NCBI RefSeq assembly: GCF_024529975.1
Contig: NZ_AP024898.1
Coordinates: 186,001-250,000, forward strand
Origin: Vibrio quintilis
GTDB taxonomy: Bacteria; Pseudomonadota; Gammaproteobacteria; Enterobacterales; Vibrionaceae
Direction of reading: 5' to 3'
Length of the DNA stretch: 64,000 nt
Shown: positions 54,902-62,653 of the stretch, one piece after another
Layout of the letters: every line of letters begins with the position of its first letter
Numbering within the stretch: the first letter of the stretch is position 1
Translations under genes and position numbers: made by a program
The notes under the pieces: generated by a model
Databases searched by the model: none
What the model saw: only the letters and a program-made list of their open reading frames with translations
What the model was told of the DNA's origin: nothing

Positions 54902-55438
54902 AAACAAGGATAAGTGTTGCGCAGCCTACGTTTTATCTGGGTGTTGGATAAGCCCAAGCCACTTATTTATGGTAAATTGCAGATTTGATTCCATGGCAGG
55001 TACGGGATTAACCGTATTTTCAGGACGAACAGCTCCATGCGTGACTCACTGTAAATTCAGGCTTGCAGTAATATAGTTTTAAAGCTCGCTTATCAGCACA
55101 CCTCCTTTATTTCAGAGTAGCGCCATTATCCTTATCAGGCTTGCCTTCGGCGCTGACCCGGATGCTAAGCGGGAAGGTGGCCGCTCAGTCCGGAAGGTGC
55201 TTCAGATAATCGTTGGTGTTGATCAGGTGGTCAGGGATTTAATTGAACAACATGCCGCGAATGATGAAGTATAACGCCTGAATTCTAATTCACCTGAATA
55301 CACTAAAAATCTGAATCCCCGGCACCGGGAGGCAGACTCAGTAGCCATAAACTTCCGGTATACACTAAATTCAGAAACCAGCTATTATCCGGTCACGCTG
55401 ACAGCCGGATAAATTTCCGGCACATTTCCCCAAAGTTG
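54902..55438. other. Non-coding stretch with a coding remnant
   Basis: It begins with a broken attC (AAACAAGG...). A frame ending at TAA 55272 has about 50 codons that look coding (RSVRKVLQIIVGVDQ, VVRDLIEQHAANDEV) but I cannot identify them. An inverted repeat (TTATCCGG at 55385, CCGGATAA at 55405) lies just beyond the hxlR stop, without a T-run. Confidence 0.5.
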
Positions 55439-55879
55439 TCAGCTTAAATATGTTTTTTCCCACTGTTCAAGTTTATCAAAAACGATTTGAGTCACGTCTT
55501 CTAAAGGCGCATCGAGAAGCTCGCGTCTCTCTTGCGGAATATGGATGAGTTCTGGGAGGTTATGATCGGACCAGCGGGCAATTTCAATCATCACACGAAC
55601 GAGTCCTTTTCCCCTTTCTGTCAGGTAATAAAGTTTTCTTTTTCCGTTTTCGGGGTGAGGGATGGCGCTGATAATGTCGTCGTTTTCCAGCTTCCTGAGA
55701 CGGGTCGATAAGATACTGCTGGAGATTTTTTCAGCGGATTCCAGCATATCTTTATATTCATGTACATCAAAAAACATCATGTCTCTGACAATCAACAGCG
55801 TCCAGTGATCGCCAATGATATCCAGTGCGCAGGCCACAGGACATTGGGTCCGGGTTTTATGTTCAATCTTTGCTACCAT
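55439..55879 (-). CDS. HxlR-family transcriptional regulator
   Basis: A 146-residue winged-helix protein. The HxlR signature is clear: CPVACALDIIGDHWTLLIVRDM near the N-terminus, a single conserved Cys region, ISSSILSTRLRKLENDDII (recognition helix) and the wing PHPENGKRKLYYLTERG. HxlR proteins sense redox or electrophile stress and act as dimers. It is divergent from the MAPEG gene, with only 74 bp between them, so it probably controls itself and the genes to its right (MAPEG, membrane protein and GFA). Confidence 0.92.
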   Translation of the reverse strand: MVAKIEHKTRTQCPVACALDIIGDHWTLLIVRDMMFFDVHEYKDMLESAEKISSSILSTRLRKLENDDIISAIPHPENGKRKLYYLTERGKGLVRVMIEIARWSDHNLPELIHIPQERRELLDAPLEDVTQIVFDKLEQWEKTYLS

Positions 55880-55953
55880 AAAAAATTTACTTGCATCATA
55901 GAATTAAAGTTACTTATACTTCTATTATAAAAGTGATTAAGGGAGGAAACAAT

Positions 55954-56343
55954 GTGGATTTATTCGTGACAGCTTTATTTGGAGGCTTATTCGCTCTGAT
56001 GGTTTTTCCGATGACTGCGGCAGTCGGTCTCCGGCGGGCCCGGGTCAGGGTCCTGTTCCGGGACGGCGGTGATGATACTTTGCTGCGGCTTGTGCGATCT
56101 CATGCGAATTATCTGGAGTATATGCCGGTTACTTTGATTCTGATGGCTGTGGCTGAGCTGAATCATGCACCGGACTTATTTTTGTACATCACAGGCACCA
56201 TATTTTTACTGGCCCGTGTGATGCACTATCTGGTACTGAATTTTTTCGACCGGCCTGTTTTCAGGATCATCACGATGCTGGCAACCACCGGCGTTATCCT
56301 CACCTATGCCATTTGGTTGCTGCTTTATTACTGGAGTCATTGA
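55954..56343 (+). CDS. MAPEG family membrane protein
   Basis: A 129-residue four-helix membrane protein of the MAPEG (glutathione/eicosanoid metabolism) family. The typical stretch AVGLRRARVRVLFRDGGDDTLLRLVRSHANYLEYMPVTLILMAVAEL is visible, with the conserved Arg-Asn-containing loop. GTG 55954 is chosen because GGGAGGA lies about 7 nt upstream; the longer frame from 55891 would run across the promoter. Bacterial members are inner-membrane glutathione transferase-like proteins. Divergence from hxlR suggests stress control. Confidence 0.88.
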   Translation: MDLFVTALFGGLFALMVFPMTAAVGLRRARVRVLFRDGGDDTLLRLVRSHANYLEYMPVTLILMAVAELNHAPDLFLYITGTIFLLARVMHYLVLNFFDRPVFRIITMLATTGVILTYAIWLLLYYWSH

Positions 56344-56388
56344 TATAGCAATTTGTTGAAACACGTCCACCGAAAAAAAGGAGCAGGG

Positions 56389-56811
56389 ATGATGATAAGT
56401 CGTAAAACAGCAGGTTTGGGGGTCGTCGCGTATTTTGTGATTACCATGGCGTGGGCCTATCCATGGCATATGGTATTTTTTCATGATCTTTATGTGGAAT
56501 GGGGGGCTTTTCAGCGTGCAGAGCCGTTGATGCCATTAGGTATAGCGGCGGTTCTCATTCAGGGGATTGTGATTGCTTATCTTTATCCATTCTACGCCAG
56601 GGTTAAAGGGTATAGTATTGCCAGTGGTATCCGGTTTAACCTGATGATTGGATTGATGACTTATACAGCCATGGGCTTTGCAACAGCGGCAAAATTTAGT
56701 ATCGAGCCGGTGTCACAGTTTCTGCTCTTTCATACGGTATTTCAGGTCATCCAGTTTATCCTGACGGGAGCAGCCTTTGGCATGATATACCGCAATACCG
56801 GGAGACAATAA
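56389..56811 (+). CDS. Four-helix membrane protein, family not recognised
   Basis: A 140-residue protein from ATG 56389 (AAGGAG upstream; an ATG follows at 56392). Four hydrophobic segments lie at about residues 8-27, 45-68, 80-98 and 110-132. WAYPWHMVFFHDLY is a distinctive stretch. It resembles small uncharacterised membrane families such as DUF1761, but I cannot confirm that. It follows the MAPEG gene by 45 bp, so it is probably in the same transcript. Confidence 0.7.
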   Translation: MMISRKTAGLGVVAYFVITMAWAYPWHMVFFHDLYVEWGAFQRAEPLMPLGIAAVLIQGIVIAYLYPFYARVKGYSIASGIRFNLMIGLMTYTAMGFATAAKFSIEPVSQFLLFHTVFQVIQFILTGAAFGMIYRNTGRQ

Positions 56812-56867
56812 ACCGGGCTTGCCGGTCAGCGGTGAACCCCATCAATTAAATACATGGAGTCTGGTGT

Positions 56868-57224
56868 ATGGAAGTCATATGTCATTGTGGAAACGTTCAT
56901 ATAGAACTTCCTTCAATTTCTGAAGAAGTGGGTCAGTGTAACTGTTCAATATGCCGCCGGTATGGGGCGCTGTGGGCATATTATTCCCCGGATGAAGTGA
57001 AGACTGTTTTCACAAAAGAAAAGACAGTTTTTTATATTTGGGGAGACAGAGAAGTTGAGTTTCATCGCTGTCCTCTGTGTGGCTGTATCACACATTATAT
57101 AACGACGCCAAAATGTGATGAAAGAATCTTCGCTGTGAATATGCGTATGGCAGAAAATGATATTTTAGAAGGTATTTCGGTCAGGGAAATTGATGGTCAG
57201 GGCAGTGATGACGGAAACAGATAG
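56868..57224 (+). CDS. GFA-family (CENP-V/GFA fold) zinc protein
   Basis: A 118-residue protein with the zinc ligands of the GFA family: CHCG (residues 5-8), CNCSICRR (about 24-31) and CPLCGC (about 68-73). Family members include the glutathione-dependent formaldehyde-activating enzyme, but many have unknown activity. It follows the membrane protein by 56 bp. A glutathione-linked theme with MAPEG and HxlR is possible. Confidence 0.88.
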   Translation: MEVICHCGNVHIELPSISEEVGQCNCSICRRYGALWAYYSPDEVKTVFTKEKTVFYIWGDREVEFHRCPLCGCITHYITTPKCDERIFAVNMRMAENDILEGISVREIDGQGSDDGNR

Positions 57225-57231
57225 ATTCATA

Positions 57232-57381
57232 TTAACCCCGGTAAGGATCAGATAAATTGTATAATCCGGAAAGTTGTGCGCCATCAACAACGAAGCTGGT
57301 ATTCATCCCGCCATAAACGTCACGAATATACTTTTCATTGCGGCCATCTGCCTTGCCTGTTCCGGTTATATATGAGCGCAT
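57232..57381 (-). pseudogene. Unidentified 49-codon coding remnant
   Basis: The minus-strand frame from ATG 57381 reads TGKADGRNEKYIRDVYGG and SFVVDGAQLSGLYNLSDPYRG and ends at TAA. The composition looks like the end of a real protein, but I do not recognise it and no upstream part is present. Confidence 0.4.
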
Positions 57382-57394
57382 AAATTATTATATT

Positions 57395-57800
57395 ATTTAA
57401 AACGTCTGTCCCGATAAGCTTCTGGTGTTTTTGGCTTTGGTGGGATGGTTTGTTGCGCTATGGGTTTCTTCGATCTCTCCGGCATGATCGAACGCGCCCC
57501 TGCGCTGACAAATCTGGAACTTTCTCCTGAAAGTTCCTCCTTTGAGCAATGATCAATTTGGCTGTGTTTTTTTCTTCTCGTTCCCACGCGTGGGAATGCA
57601 TACCGAATGCAAATATCATTGATATAAACGCGTTGCAAATTCACATTTGCTCACATCAATCATGAGATAAACAATGAAAACCATAAAAAATATGTGTGTC
57701 TATTCAAAGTATCCGCTTTCAGTGAGCAAGTGCATTTGAATTACTGAGTGTTTGGTCAATTCTGTTTATTGATGAAGGGAGAGTTGTGGCATTTTTGGGA
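57395..57800 (+). repeat. Structured dispersed repeat, copy 3 (H1/H2 deleted)
   Basis: It starts with GTTTTTGGCTTTGG...TTGTTGCGCTATGGGTTTCTTC as in copy 1. It then jumps over H1 and the left arm of H2, keeping H2's right arm TGCGCTGACAAATC. H3 is at 57516-57537 and H4 at 57591-57606 (TTCCCACGCGTGGGAA, perfect). H5 is missing. The GTGCATTTGAATTACTGAGT tail is at 57731. Confidence 0.85.
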
Positions 57801-57912
57801 ACGTAAACTACCTGAAATATATGGTGTTAGATGAGTATGACAGTTTGTGTTTTGGTGTAGGGTGTATGTCCCGCTCATTTTACCTCTCCGGCTGAGCGTC
57901 GATGAGTCGATC

Positions 57913-57920
57913 GTTATGTG
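57913..57920 (+). other. Possible attC right box
   Basis: GTTATGTG followed by C, upstream of the 57999 gene. The segment just after that gene's stop (GCGCATAAAC) is an approximate, not exact, complement. Without a clear fold this is only a candidate. Confidence 0.4.
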
Positions 57921-57963
57921 CTTTGTACTATATGTCACAAACGAGGACACAGAGGAGAGTAAA

Positions 57964-58002
57964 ATGCCTCGTAAAATATCTTATAAAGTAGGTTTTTCAT
58001 GA
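57964..58002 (+). CDS. Leader ORF (12 residues) coupled to the next gene
   Basis: ATG 57964 has a strong GAGGAGAG sequence a few nt upstream. The frame reads MPRKISYKVGFS and its TGA overlaps the next ATG as ATGA. The downstream gene itself has no good ribosome-binding sequence, so translation is probably coupled. Confidence 0.5.
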   Translation: MPRKISYKVGFS

Positions 58003-58376
58003 AGTTCAAGAGTTTACTTTTTATCGCTTTCTGTTTTGTTTCCAATTCGTCTCTTGCGTCCAGCAGTACTTTGGAGTGCGTATATAAAAAGTATGCAGAC
58101 CCAGAGGGTGTTCACGTTACAAAGAATGAATTCATTCTTCGATATCTGATTGATCCTGATGCCGATAAAGTTTATGTGTCAGGGAACAATGGTAGTAATG
58201 AGGTAGTAAAGGTTCCGGGAAATGACCGCGTATCATTTTTGGAAGTGACTGGGACAGGGAATGTCATGGTGACTACGATTACAAATACTATGGATACGGT
58301 GCATAGTAGAAATACAGTTGTTTTTGGTGGTGACTTGATACCATCTCAGTTCTATGGAAAATGCACAGCCAAATAA
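57999..58376 (+). CDS. Small secreted protein, unknown function
   Basis: A 125-residue protein with a signal peptide (MKFKSLLFIAFCFVSNSSLA). The mature part has two cysteines, near its start (LECVYKK) and at its end (YGKCTAK), that could form one disulfide. It is probably a small beta-rich periplasmic protein; I do not recognise a family. It is coupled to a 12-residue leader ORF. The sequence after its stop shares the segment ATGGCGTCAATA and flanks with the region after the 47602 cassette gene, which suggests that it too is a displaced cassette. Confidence 0.7.
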   Translation: MKFKSLLFIAFCFVSNSSLASSSTLECVYKKYADPEGVHVTKNEFILRYLIDPDADKVYVSGNNGSNEVVKVPGNDRVSFLEVTGTGNVMVTTITNTMDTVHSRNTVVFGGDLIPSQFYGKCTAK

Positions 58377-58580
58377 TATGCGCATAAACGATTATGGCGT
58401 CAATAACTAGTTTCTTACTATATTCGCACTCCATGCGCCACTGGGCGCGTGCTCCAGAAGCTGCCTGGATCAAAAAAACAATTAGCGCAACATATCATCC
58501 ACAGCAGCCGGAAACTTCAGCCATATCAAAGCCGGGTTCTTAAAGCATCTGTCCCGATAAGCTTTCCAATGGCATCCCCC

Positions 58581-58964
58581 TCAACTCATATCCCGGATAT
58601 AACAAATCTTATCCCCGGAAAATTCAAAGAAGGACTTTCCTTCAACGGCAAGGACTTCGCCCGCTTTCATCCCATTTGGCAGGTCGACCGCTAACACACC
58701 CTTATAGTCAATGCCGATGGTTGCGCCGCTGTCGCTCAGGTCAACATAAGTGATCTTCTGCTCACGGGCGCTGAAAAATTTTGCAGATTCATGTGCCAGT
58801 TGCTCAAATTCTTCCCGGCCTTCCGTGTGGGTGTTAATCACGCCATTGGATTCGTTTTCAAATACAACCCCGTCATCCAGCAGTGAAAGCATGCCGGGAA
58901 TATTGAATGTATTGTAGTGATGTACGTATGACTCAACCAGGGTGAGTTTCGCATTGTCGTCCAT
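58581..58964 (-). CDS. NTF2-like (SnoaL) fold protein
   Basis: A 127-residue protein with the NTF2/SnoaL pattern: an N-terminal helix (LVESYVHHYNTFNIPGMLSLL), then DDGVVFENESNGV, and a curved beta-sheet (IGIDYKGVLAVDL, FFEFSGDKICYIRDMS). Such proteins are often small enzymes or binding proteins; no specific catalytic pair is obvious. AAGGAA lies upstream of the start. It is a single gene. Confidence 0.8.
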   Translation of the reverse strand: MDDNAKLTLVESYVHHYNTFNIPGMLSLLDDGVVFENESNGVINTHTEGREEFEQLAHESAKFFSAREQKITYVDLSDSGATIGIDYKGVLAVDLPNGMKAGEVLAVEGKSFFEFSGDKICYIRDMS

Positions 58965-59127
58965 AAGGAAGTTCCTTGTAGGGATCGGGCGGAATGCTTT
59001 TGATTATGTCATGACGGTGTGCGGTATTTTATGAACGGTCATCACAGATTGTGACTATTTTTTATTCAATGTCATCATCAAAATGAAAAATGAGCACCCG
59101 GCACAGCTGTCCCGGATGCAAACTACG

Positions 59128-59616
59128 CTAATCAGTCAGCAAATACTGATATTCCGCGCCCGGACCGGAAACCGGTTCAATCGTAATTACCCGCTGAACC
59201 GGGCTGGTGTTACCGATCACCCAGATTTCAATTAAGAGCTGTGTGTCTGCCGCAGGAACCGTGACTGTGAATATGGCTGTGCCGTCGGTCAGGGCCGTGT
59301 TCACCAGCCGGCTGCCCGGATCCGGGCGGAAAGTGCCGTCCGTGCTTTGTGTGAAACGGGTGTACACCGACGCATAGCTGCGGCTGCCTGAAAGCGATGT
59401 CATGTTTATTTCCAGTGTGATGTCGCGGGTTGACGCATAGTCAAAATCATCAGGCACATTTAAATCCTCCACCGCCTGAGCGCTTGCAGTTGCACCCTGT
59501 GTGGCACTGCCGGCGCTGCTTCCACCGCCACCGCCTCCTCCGCCACCGCAGCCGGATAACATCAGCCCTGATAACAGGCATAATACAGATAAAATAGAAG
59601 TTCGCTGAATCATCAT
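59128..59616 (-). CDS. Lipoprotein with poly-glycine linker
   Basis: A 162-residue lipoprotein with lipobox LSGC (Cys 23) followed by nine Gly and a Ser/Ala/Thr-rich linker. The mature domain (residues ~55-160) is beta-rich (YASTRDITLEINMTSL, AIFTVTVPAADTQLLIEIWV), similar to carboxypeptidase-like or Ig folds. GGGAG lies upstream. It follows the LruC-domain gene by 19 bp, so the two are co-transcribed and may act together at the cell surface. Function unknown. Confidence 0.82.
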   Translation of the reverse strand: MMIQRTSILSVLCLLSGLMLSGCGGGGGGGGGSSAGSATQGATASAQAVEDLNVPDDFDYASTRDITLEINMTSLSGSRSYASVYTRFTQSTDGTFRPDPGSRLVNTALTDGTAIFTVTVPAADTQLLIEIWVIGNTSPVQRVITIEPVSGPGAEYQYLLTD

Positions 59617-59635
59617 TTATTCTCCCTGATCAGGT

Positions 59636-61750
59636 CTACGGTATATAAATAAACTGAGAAGATGCTTTGCTGTTGGTGTACCAGTTTCGTCCCTGAGAAC
59701 CGCCACTTTCGGCGAACATCTGAAAGTCCGGATATGCTTGCAGCAGGTCAGTACGTTCCGATGGCCACATCCACTCATAAGGAATCAGCAGCGCCCACGG
59801 GTGATTTTGTGCGGTTTTAAAGAAAGTCCCGGCGGACGGGTCACTGGCATCAACGCCGAGCTGCCACAGGGTGTCTCCGGCGAATTTTTCAGTTGGTGCA
59901 CAATCGGGCAGGTGAATTTCCCAGCTGTGCCCCGGGTGGTTAGGTAAACCTTCACCATGATAATAACCCGGTGTGGCAAAGATAAACGGATCGTAAGGCA
60001 TGGCGATCAGCCCGGAGCTGTCGGCACCGTCTTTCAGATACACATGGAGCTCAAACTGGAACGATTCATCTTCCTTACAGTGGTTCTGGGTGCGGAAATA
60101 GGCGCATTGCGATCCTTTTTTCAGTGTTAAATCTTCTGAAATAATCAATATCGCTTCATTGGCACTGTTGTCCAGTCCGCTGTTCTCCTGCAATGTCTGA
60201 TTATGGTATTGCCGGGTGAGTGCCGTATCGATATCCTGCCGGTTCAGCCCCTGCAAACGGATGGCAAAACCATTGTGATAAGTCGCGCCCATCGCCGACA
60301 AACGTCCCTGAATAAAGCTTTTCTTCACCTGACCGTCTTTGACAAATTCCGTCACCCGATAGTGAATCACCACATCGTTCATGTCGTAATCAGCGGTATG
60401 CGGCCAGTTATCTTCAAAGGCGACCGTGGCGTAACCGGATTCGCTGGGATAATGTCTGACACTAATACCTTCAGAGGTGACATACACCGGGTGATCTTCC
60501 ACTTCTCCGGAAGTTGACCCGCCTGTGGCATCCAGGCCGGTTTGTTGACTGAACCGGAAGCGGCTCCAGGTTTGTCCCTGCGTTGCCGAAAACGGCACCG
60601 TCAGAAAGAAGGTATTCAGCCCGTCTGACAGAGACTGGTCAGTAAAAATCTGCTCATTGTCGTCAGCAAAATCACCGTCCTGATTCCAGTCAATCCATGC
60701 TGAGAGATAACCGGTCGTCGAGGCGTCGATCTGAATAATTGCTTCCAGTCCTGCTTCCAGCGGGGTAACAAAGTTGATGCCGTCTTCATCATTAGTGCCG
60801 GTGGTGTCATCGGTCGCTGAACCTGTCATGCCGTCCTGTTCTCCGTCCGGCATACTTTGCCCCAGCCAGGTTTGACCATCGAGCTGGTGGCGCGGGCCGT
60901 TTTCTGCCAGCGAGGTGCCGTAGCTGTCCGGGGCATCACCAAAGTCGATTTGGGAATCTTCATCAATCACCGGCGCATTCGCGCAGCGCGCGCCATCATT
61001 TTGATTGGAAGAGGGGCCGTCAGCAAATTTGACCGCAGCCACGTTGCCGGAGCTGATATTGGCTTCACTGGATAAATCAATCCGGTAGATCTGGCCGTCC
61101 TGATTGCGTGACACATAATAATAGCCGTTGACGTCAAAATAGCCGGCACCGAATGTCCCGGTTTCACCGGTATCGCCGATAAAGTTTGCGGCGCCGGTGT
61201 CGGTGTCGAATTCATACAGGTAACCGGAGCCATTATCGATACCGTAGAGTTTGCTGTTACCGGGATGGAAGGCAAAGTCAGTTAAGGAGATTTTCGCGGT
61301 GCCGGTGATTTTTTCAACCACCAGAACGGCGTTCGGATCGGTATCCAGCGGGGTCAGGTCAATCCGGAACAAACCTTTATTCTGCCGGTACAGGTAGTAA
61401 TACTTGTTAAACACATCACCGACAAAAAAAGTATGATCTGTGGGCAGACCAATGGTCGGAATGACACTGGCCTGAAAGTTCTTGTCCAGCCGGACAATCC
61501 GTTTCTGGGTGGTGTCATAGCCGAAAATATAGCGGGAATCAAAATCAAAGCCGACGCCATTGATGTTGCTGGCCATCCCGGTGTCACCCTGAATCAGGGT
61601 GGTCATGCCGGTCACCAGATTGACGCCATACACCTGCACTGGTTTGGACTGAAACAGATACGCCCGGCTCGGGCAGGTATCAAATGGCGTTGACCAGGCA
61701 ACACGACTGGTTAAAAGAAGTAAGACAAACAGGGTGATTTTTCTCATCAT
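59636..61750 (-). CDS. LruC domain-containing exported protein
   Basis: A 704-residue secreted protein with a signal peptide (cleavage after WS-T). Residues ~20-255 look like a beta-propeller (repeats such as YIFGYDTTQKRIVRLD, LYGIDNGSGYLYEFDTDTG). Then come FGDAPDSYGTSLAENGPRH, an acidic Asp-rich segment, and GEVEDHPVYV, which is the GEVEDY-type module. The C-terminal part with FEDNWPHTADYDMNDVVIHY is the LruC domain. Such proteins are common on the surface of marine bacteria; their role is unproven. AGAGGA precedes the ATG. It is the first gene of a two-gene operon. Confidence 0.88.
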   Translation of the reverse strand: MMRKITLFVLLLLTSRVAWSTPFDTCPSRAYLFQSKPVQVYGVNLVTGMTTLIQGDTGMASNINGVGFDFDSRYIFGYDTTQKRIVRLDKNFQASVIPTIGLPTDHTFFVGDVFNKYYYLYRQNKGLFRIDLTPLDTDPNAVLVVEKITGTAKISLTDFAFHPGNSKLYGIDNGSGYLYEFDTDTGAANFIGDTGETGTFGAGYFDVNGYYYVSRNQDGQIYRIDLSSEANISSGNVAAVKFADGPSSNQNDGARCANAPVIDEDSQIDFGDAPDSYGTSLAENGPRHQLDGQTWLGQSMPDGEQDGMTGSATDDTTGTNDEDGINFVTPLEAGLEAIIQIDASTTGYLSAWIDWNQDGDFADDNEQIFTDQSLSDGLNTFFLTVPFSATQGQTWSRFRFSQQTGLDATGGSTSGEVEDHPVYVTSEGISVRHYPSESGYATVAFEDNWPHTADYDMNDVVIHYRVTEFVKDGQVKKSFIQGRLSAMGATYHNGFAIRLQGLNRQDIDTALTRQYHNQTLQENSGLDNSANEAILIISEDLTLKKGSQCAYFRTQNHCKEDESFQFELHVYLKDGADSSGLIAMPYDPFIFATPGYYHGEGLPNHPGHSWEIHLPDCAPTEKFAGDTLWQLGVDASDPSAGTFFKTAQNHPWALLIPYEWMWPSERTDLLQAYPDFQMFAESGGSQGRNWYTNSKASSQFIYIP

Positions 61751-61920
61751 TATTCCTCTGCATGATGCGTTCGAAGATGGATAATGATGGTTATTTCAAG
61801 ATATGTGCCTGTTTTAATTTATTGAATTGTAATGATTTATTATGTGGTGACTCATTTTATGCAAATTGACAGTCAGAATGAGAGGCTATCCGGGAAAGGG
61901 GATCGCCTGCTGCCTGATGT

Positions 61921-62093
61921 TCAGGCGTCTTTCGATTCCAGAAGGGCACCTGATTCCAAAAGTTCACTGATGTCTGAAATATTTTTAATCGAATTTTCAA
62001 GCTGTATTCTGTTCACGGTGTCGATAAAGAAAGGGTTACCGGAAGCCCCGACAGCGTTCCAGTATTTGTTGATCGAGATGATAACCCGGTTCA
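61921..62093 (-). pseudogene. Unidentified coding remnant
   Basis: The minus-strand frame ending at TGA 61921 reads LNRVIISINKYWNAVGASGN and ISDISELLESGALLESKDA. It looks like the end of a real protein of unknown family; there is no start or upstream part. It joins directly to the aconitase fragment. Confidence 0.4.
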
Positions 62094-62300
62094 AGCAGTG
62101 CAGCCGGTTCGTTGCAGATAACGTAAAGTCTGTACATCAGTCGCAAAAAAGCCGGTGATTGCACCATACTCTGGAGCCATATTGGTGACCACACAGCAAT
62201 CATCTGCTGTCAGAGAAGAGACGCCCGGACCAAAAAATTCCACAAACTCACCTGTCACACCCAGCTCTTAAACGCTGGGAGACGGTCAGGGCAAGGTCTG
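62091..62300 (-). pseudogene. Aconitase-family fragment (AcnA-like)
   Basis: The minus strand reads TDLALTVSQRLR, then after a frameshift ELGVTGEFVEFFGPGVSSL, VVTNMAPEYGAITGFFATD and TLRYLQRTG. These match the central part of aconitase/2-methylisocitrate dehydratase proteins (compare KFVEFFG and ANMAPEYGAT in AcnA). Only about 65 of ~890 residues remain, with one frameshift, so it is a dead fragment. Confidence 0.85.
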
Positions 62301-62459
62301 TGTATTATGCAGTCAGGTTATTTCACTTTGTCGCTATAAAATTCAATCTGAAGTGCTTCAATTTGTCTCGATGCATTAAAATAAAGTGCATAACGGCACA
62401 AATACGGTGGCCGGAGGCACGATAGATGGATTTGACGCTGTTTGTTGCTGTGCTTAAAT

Positions 62460-62474
62460 TGTTATGTTATAACA
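62460..62474. promoter_or_regulatory. Zur box
   Basis: TGTTATGTTATAACA matches the gammaproteobacterial Zur consensus TGTTATANTATAACA at 14 of 15 positions counting the free centre. It lies 32 bp before the first ORF of a zinc transporter operon. Confidence 0.82.
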
Positions 62475-62506
62475 TATTGAAAATCACGTGTTCACGGTAC
62501 AGAAAA

Positions 62507-62653
62507 ATGATTCAGTCGATATTTTCCGGATCAGGCATCATGCGCAGCTCCCACTCTATTCTGACATTGTCCGGCCTCGCACGGGCAGGGCTGGCATCAG
62601 TACTGATTCTGCTGCTCTGGCTCGCCATTCACTGGGCGGTGTTACTGCCATGA
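62507..62653 (+). CDS. Small membrane protein leading the zinc transporter operon
   Basis: A 48-residue frame from ATG 62507 with one hydrophobic segment (VLILLLWLAIHWAVLLP). It starts just after the Zur box and its TGA overlaps the ATPase start as ATGA, so translation is probably coupled. I do not recognise a family. There is no strong ribosome-binding sequence. A start at 62542 is also possible. Confidence 0.55.
   Translation: MIQSIFSGSGIMRSSHSILTLSGLARAGLASVLILLLWLAIHWAVLLP

Noticed and set aside
55385..55412. Terminator of the HxlR gene
   Set aside because: The 8-bp inverted repeat has a 12-nt loop and no run of T on the minus strand.
58433..58543. A 36-codon ORF (MRHWARAPEAAW...)
   Set aside because: No ribosome-binding sequence, no recognisable family, and it lies in a repeat-rich junction.
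61832..62158. A plus-strand 108-codon ORF
   Set aside because: The opposite strand carries recognisable coding remnants (aconitase fragment), so this frame is a shadow.
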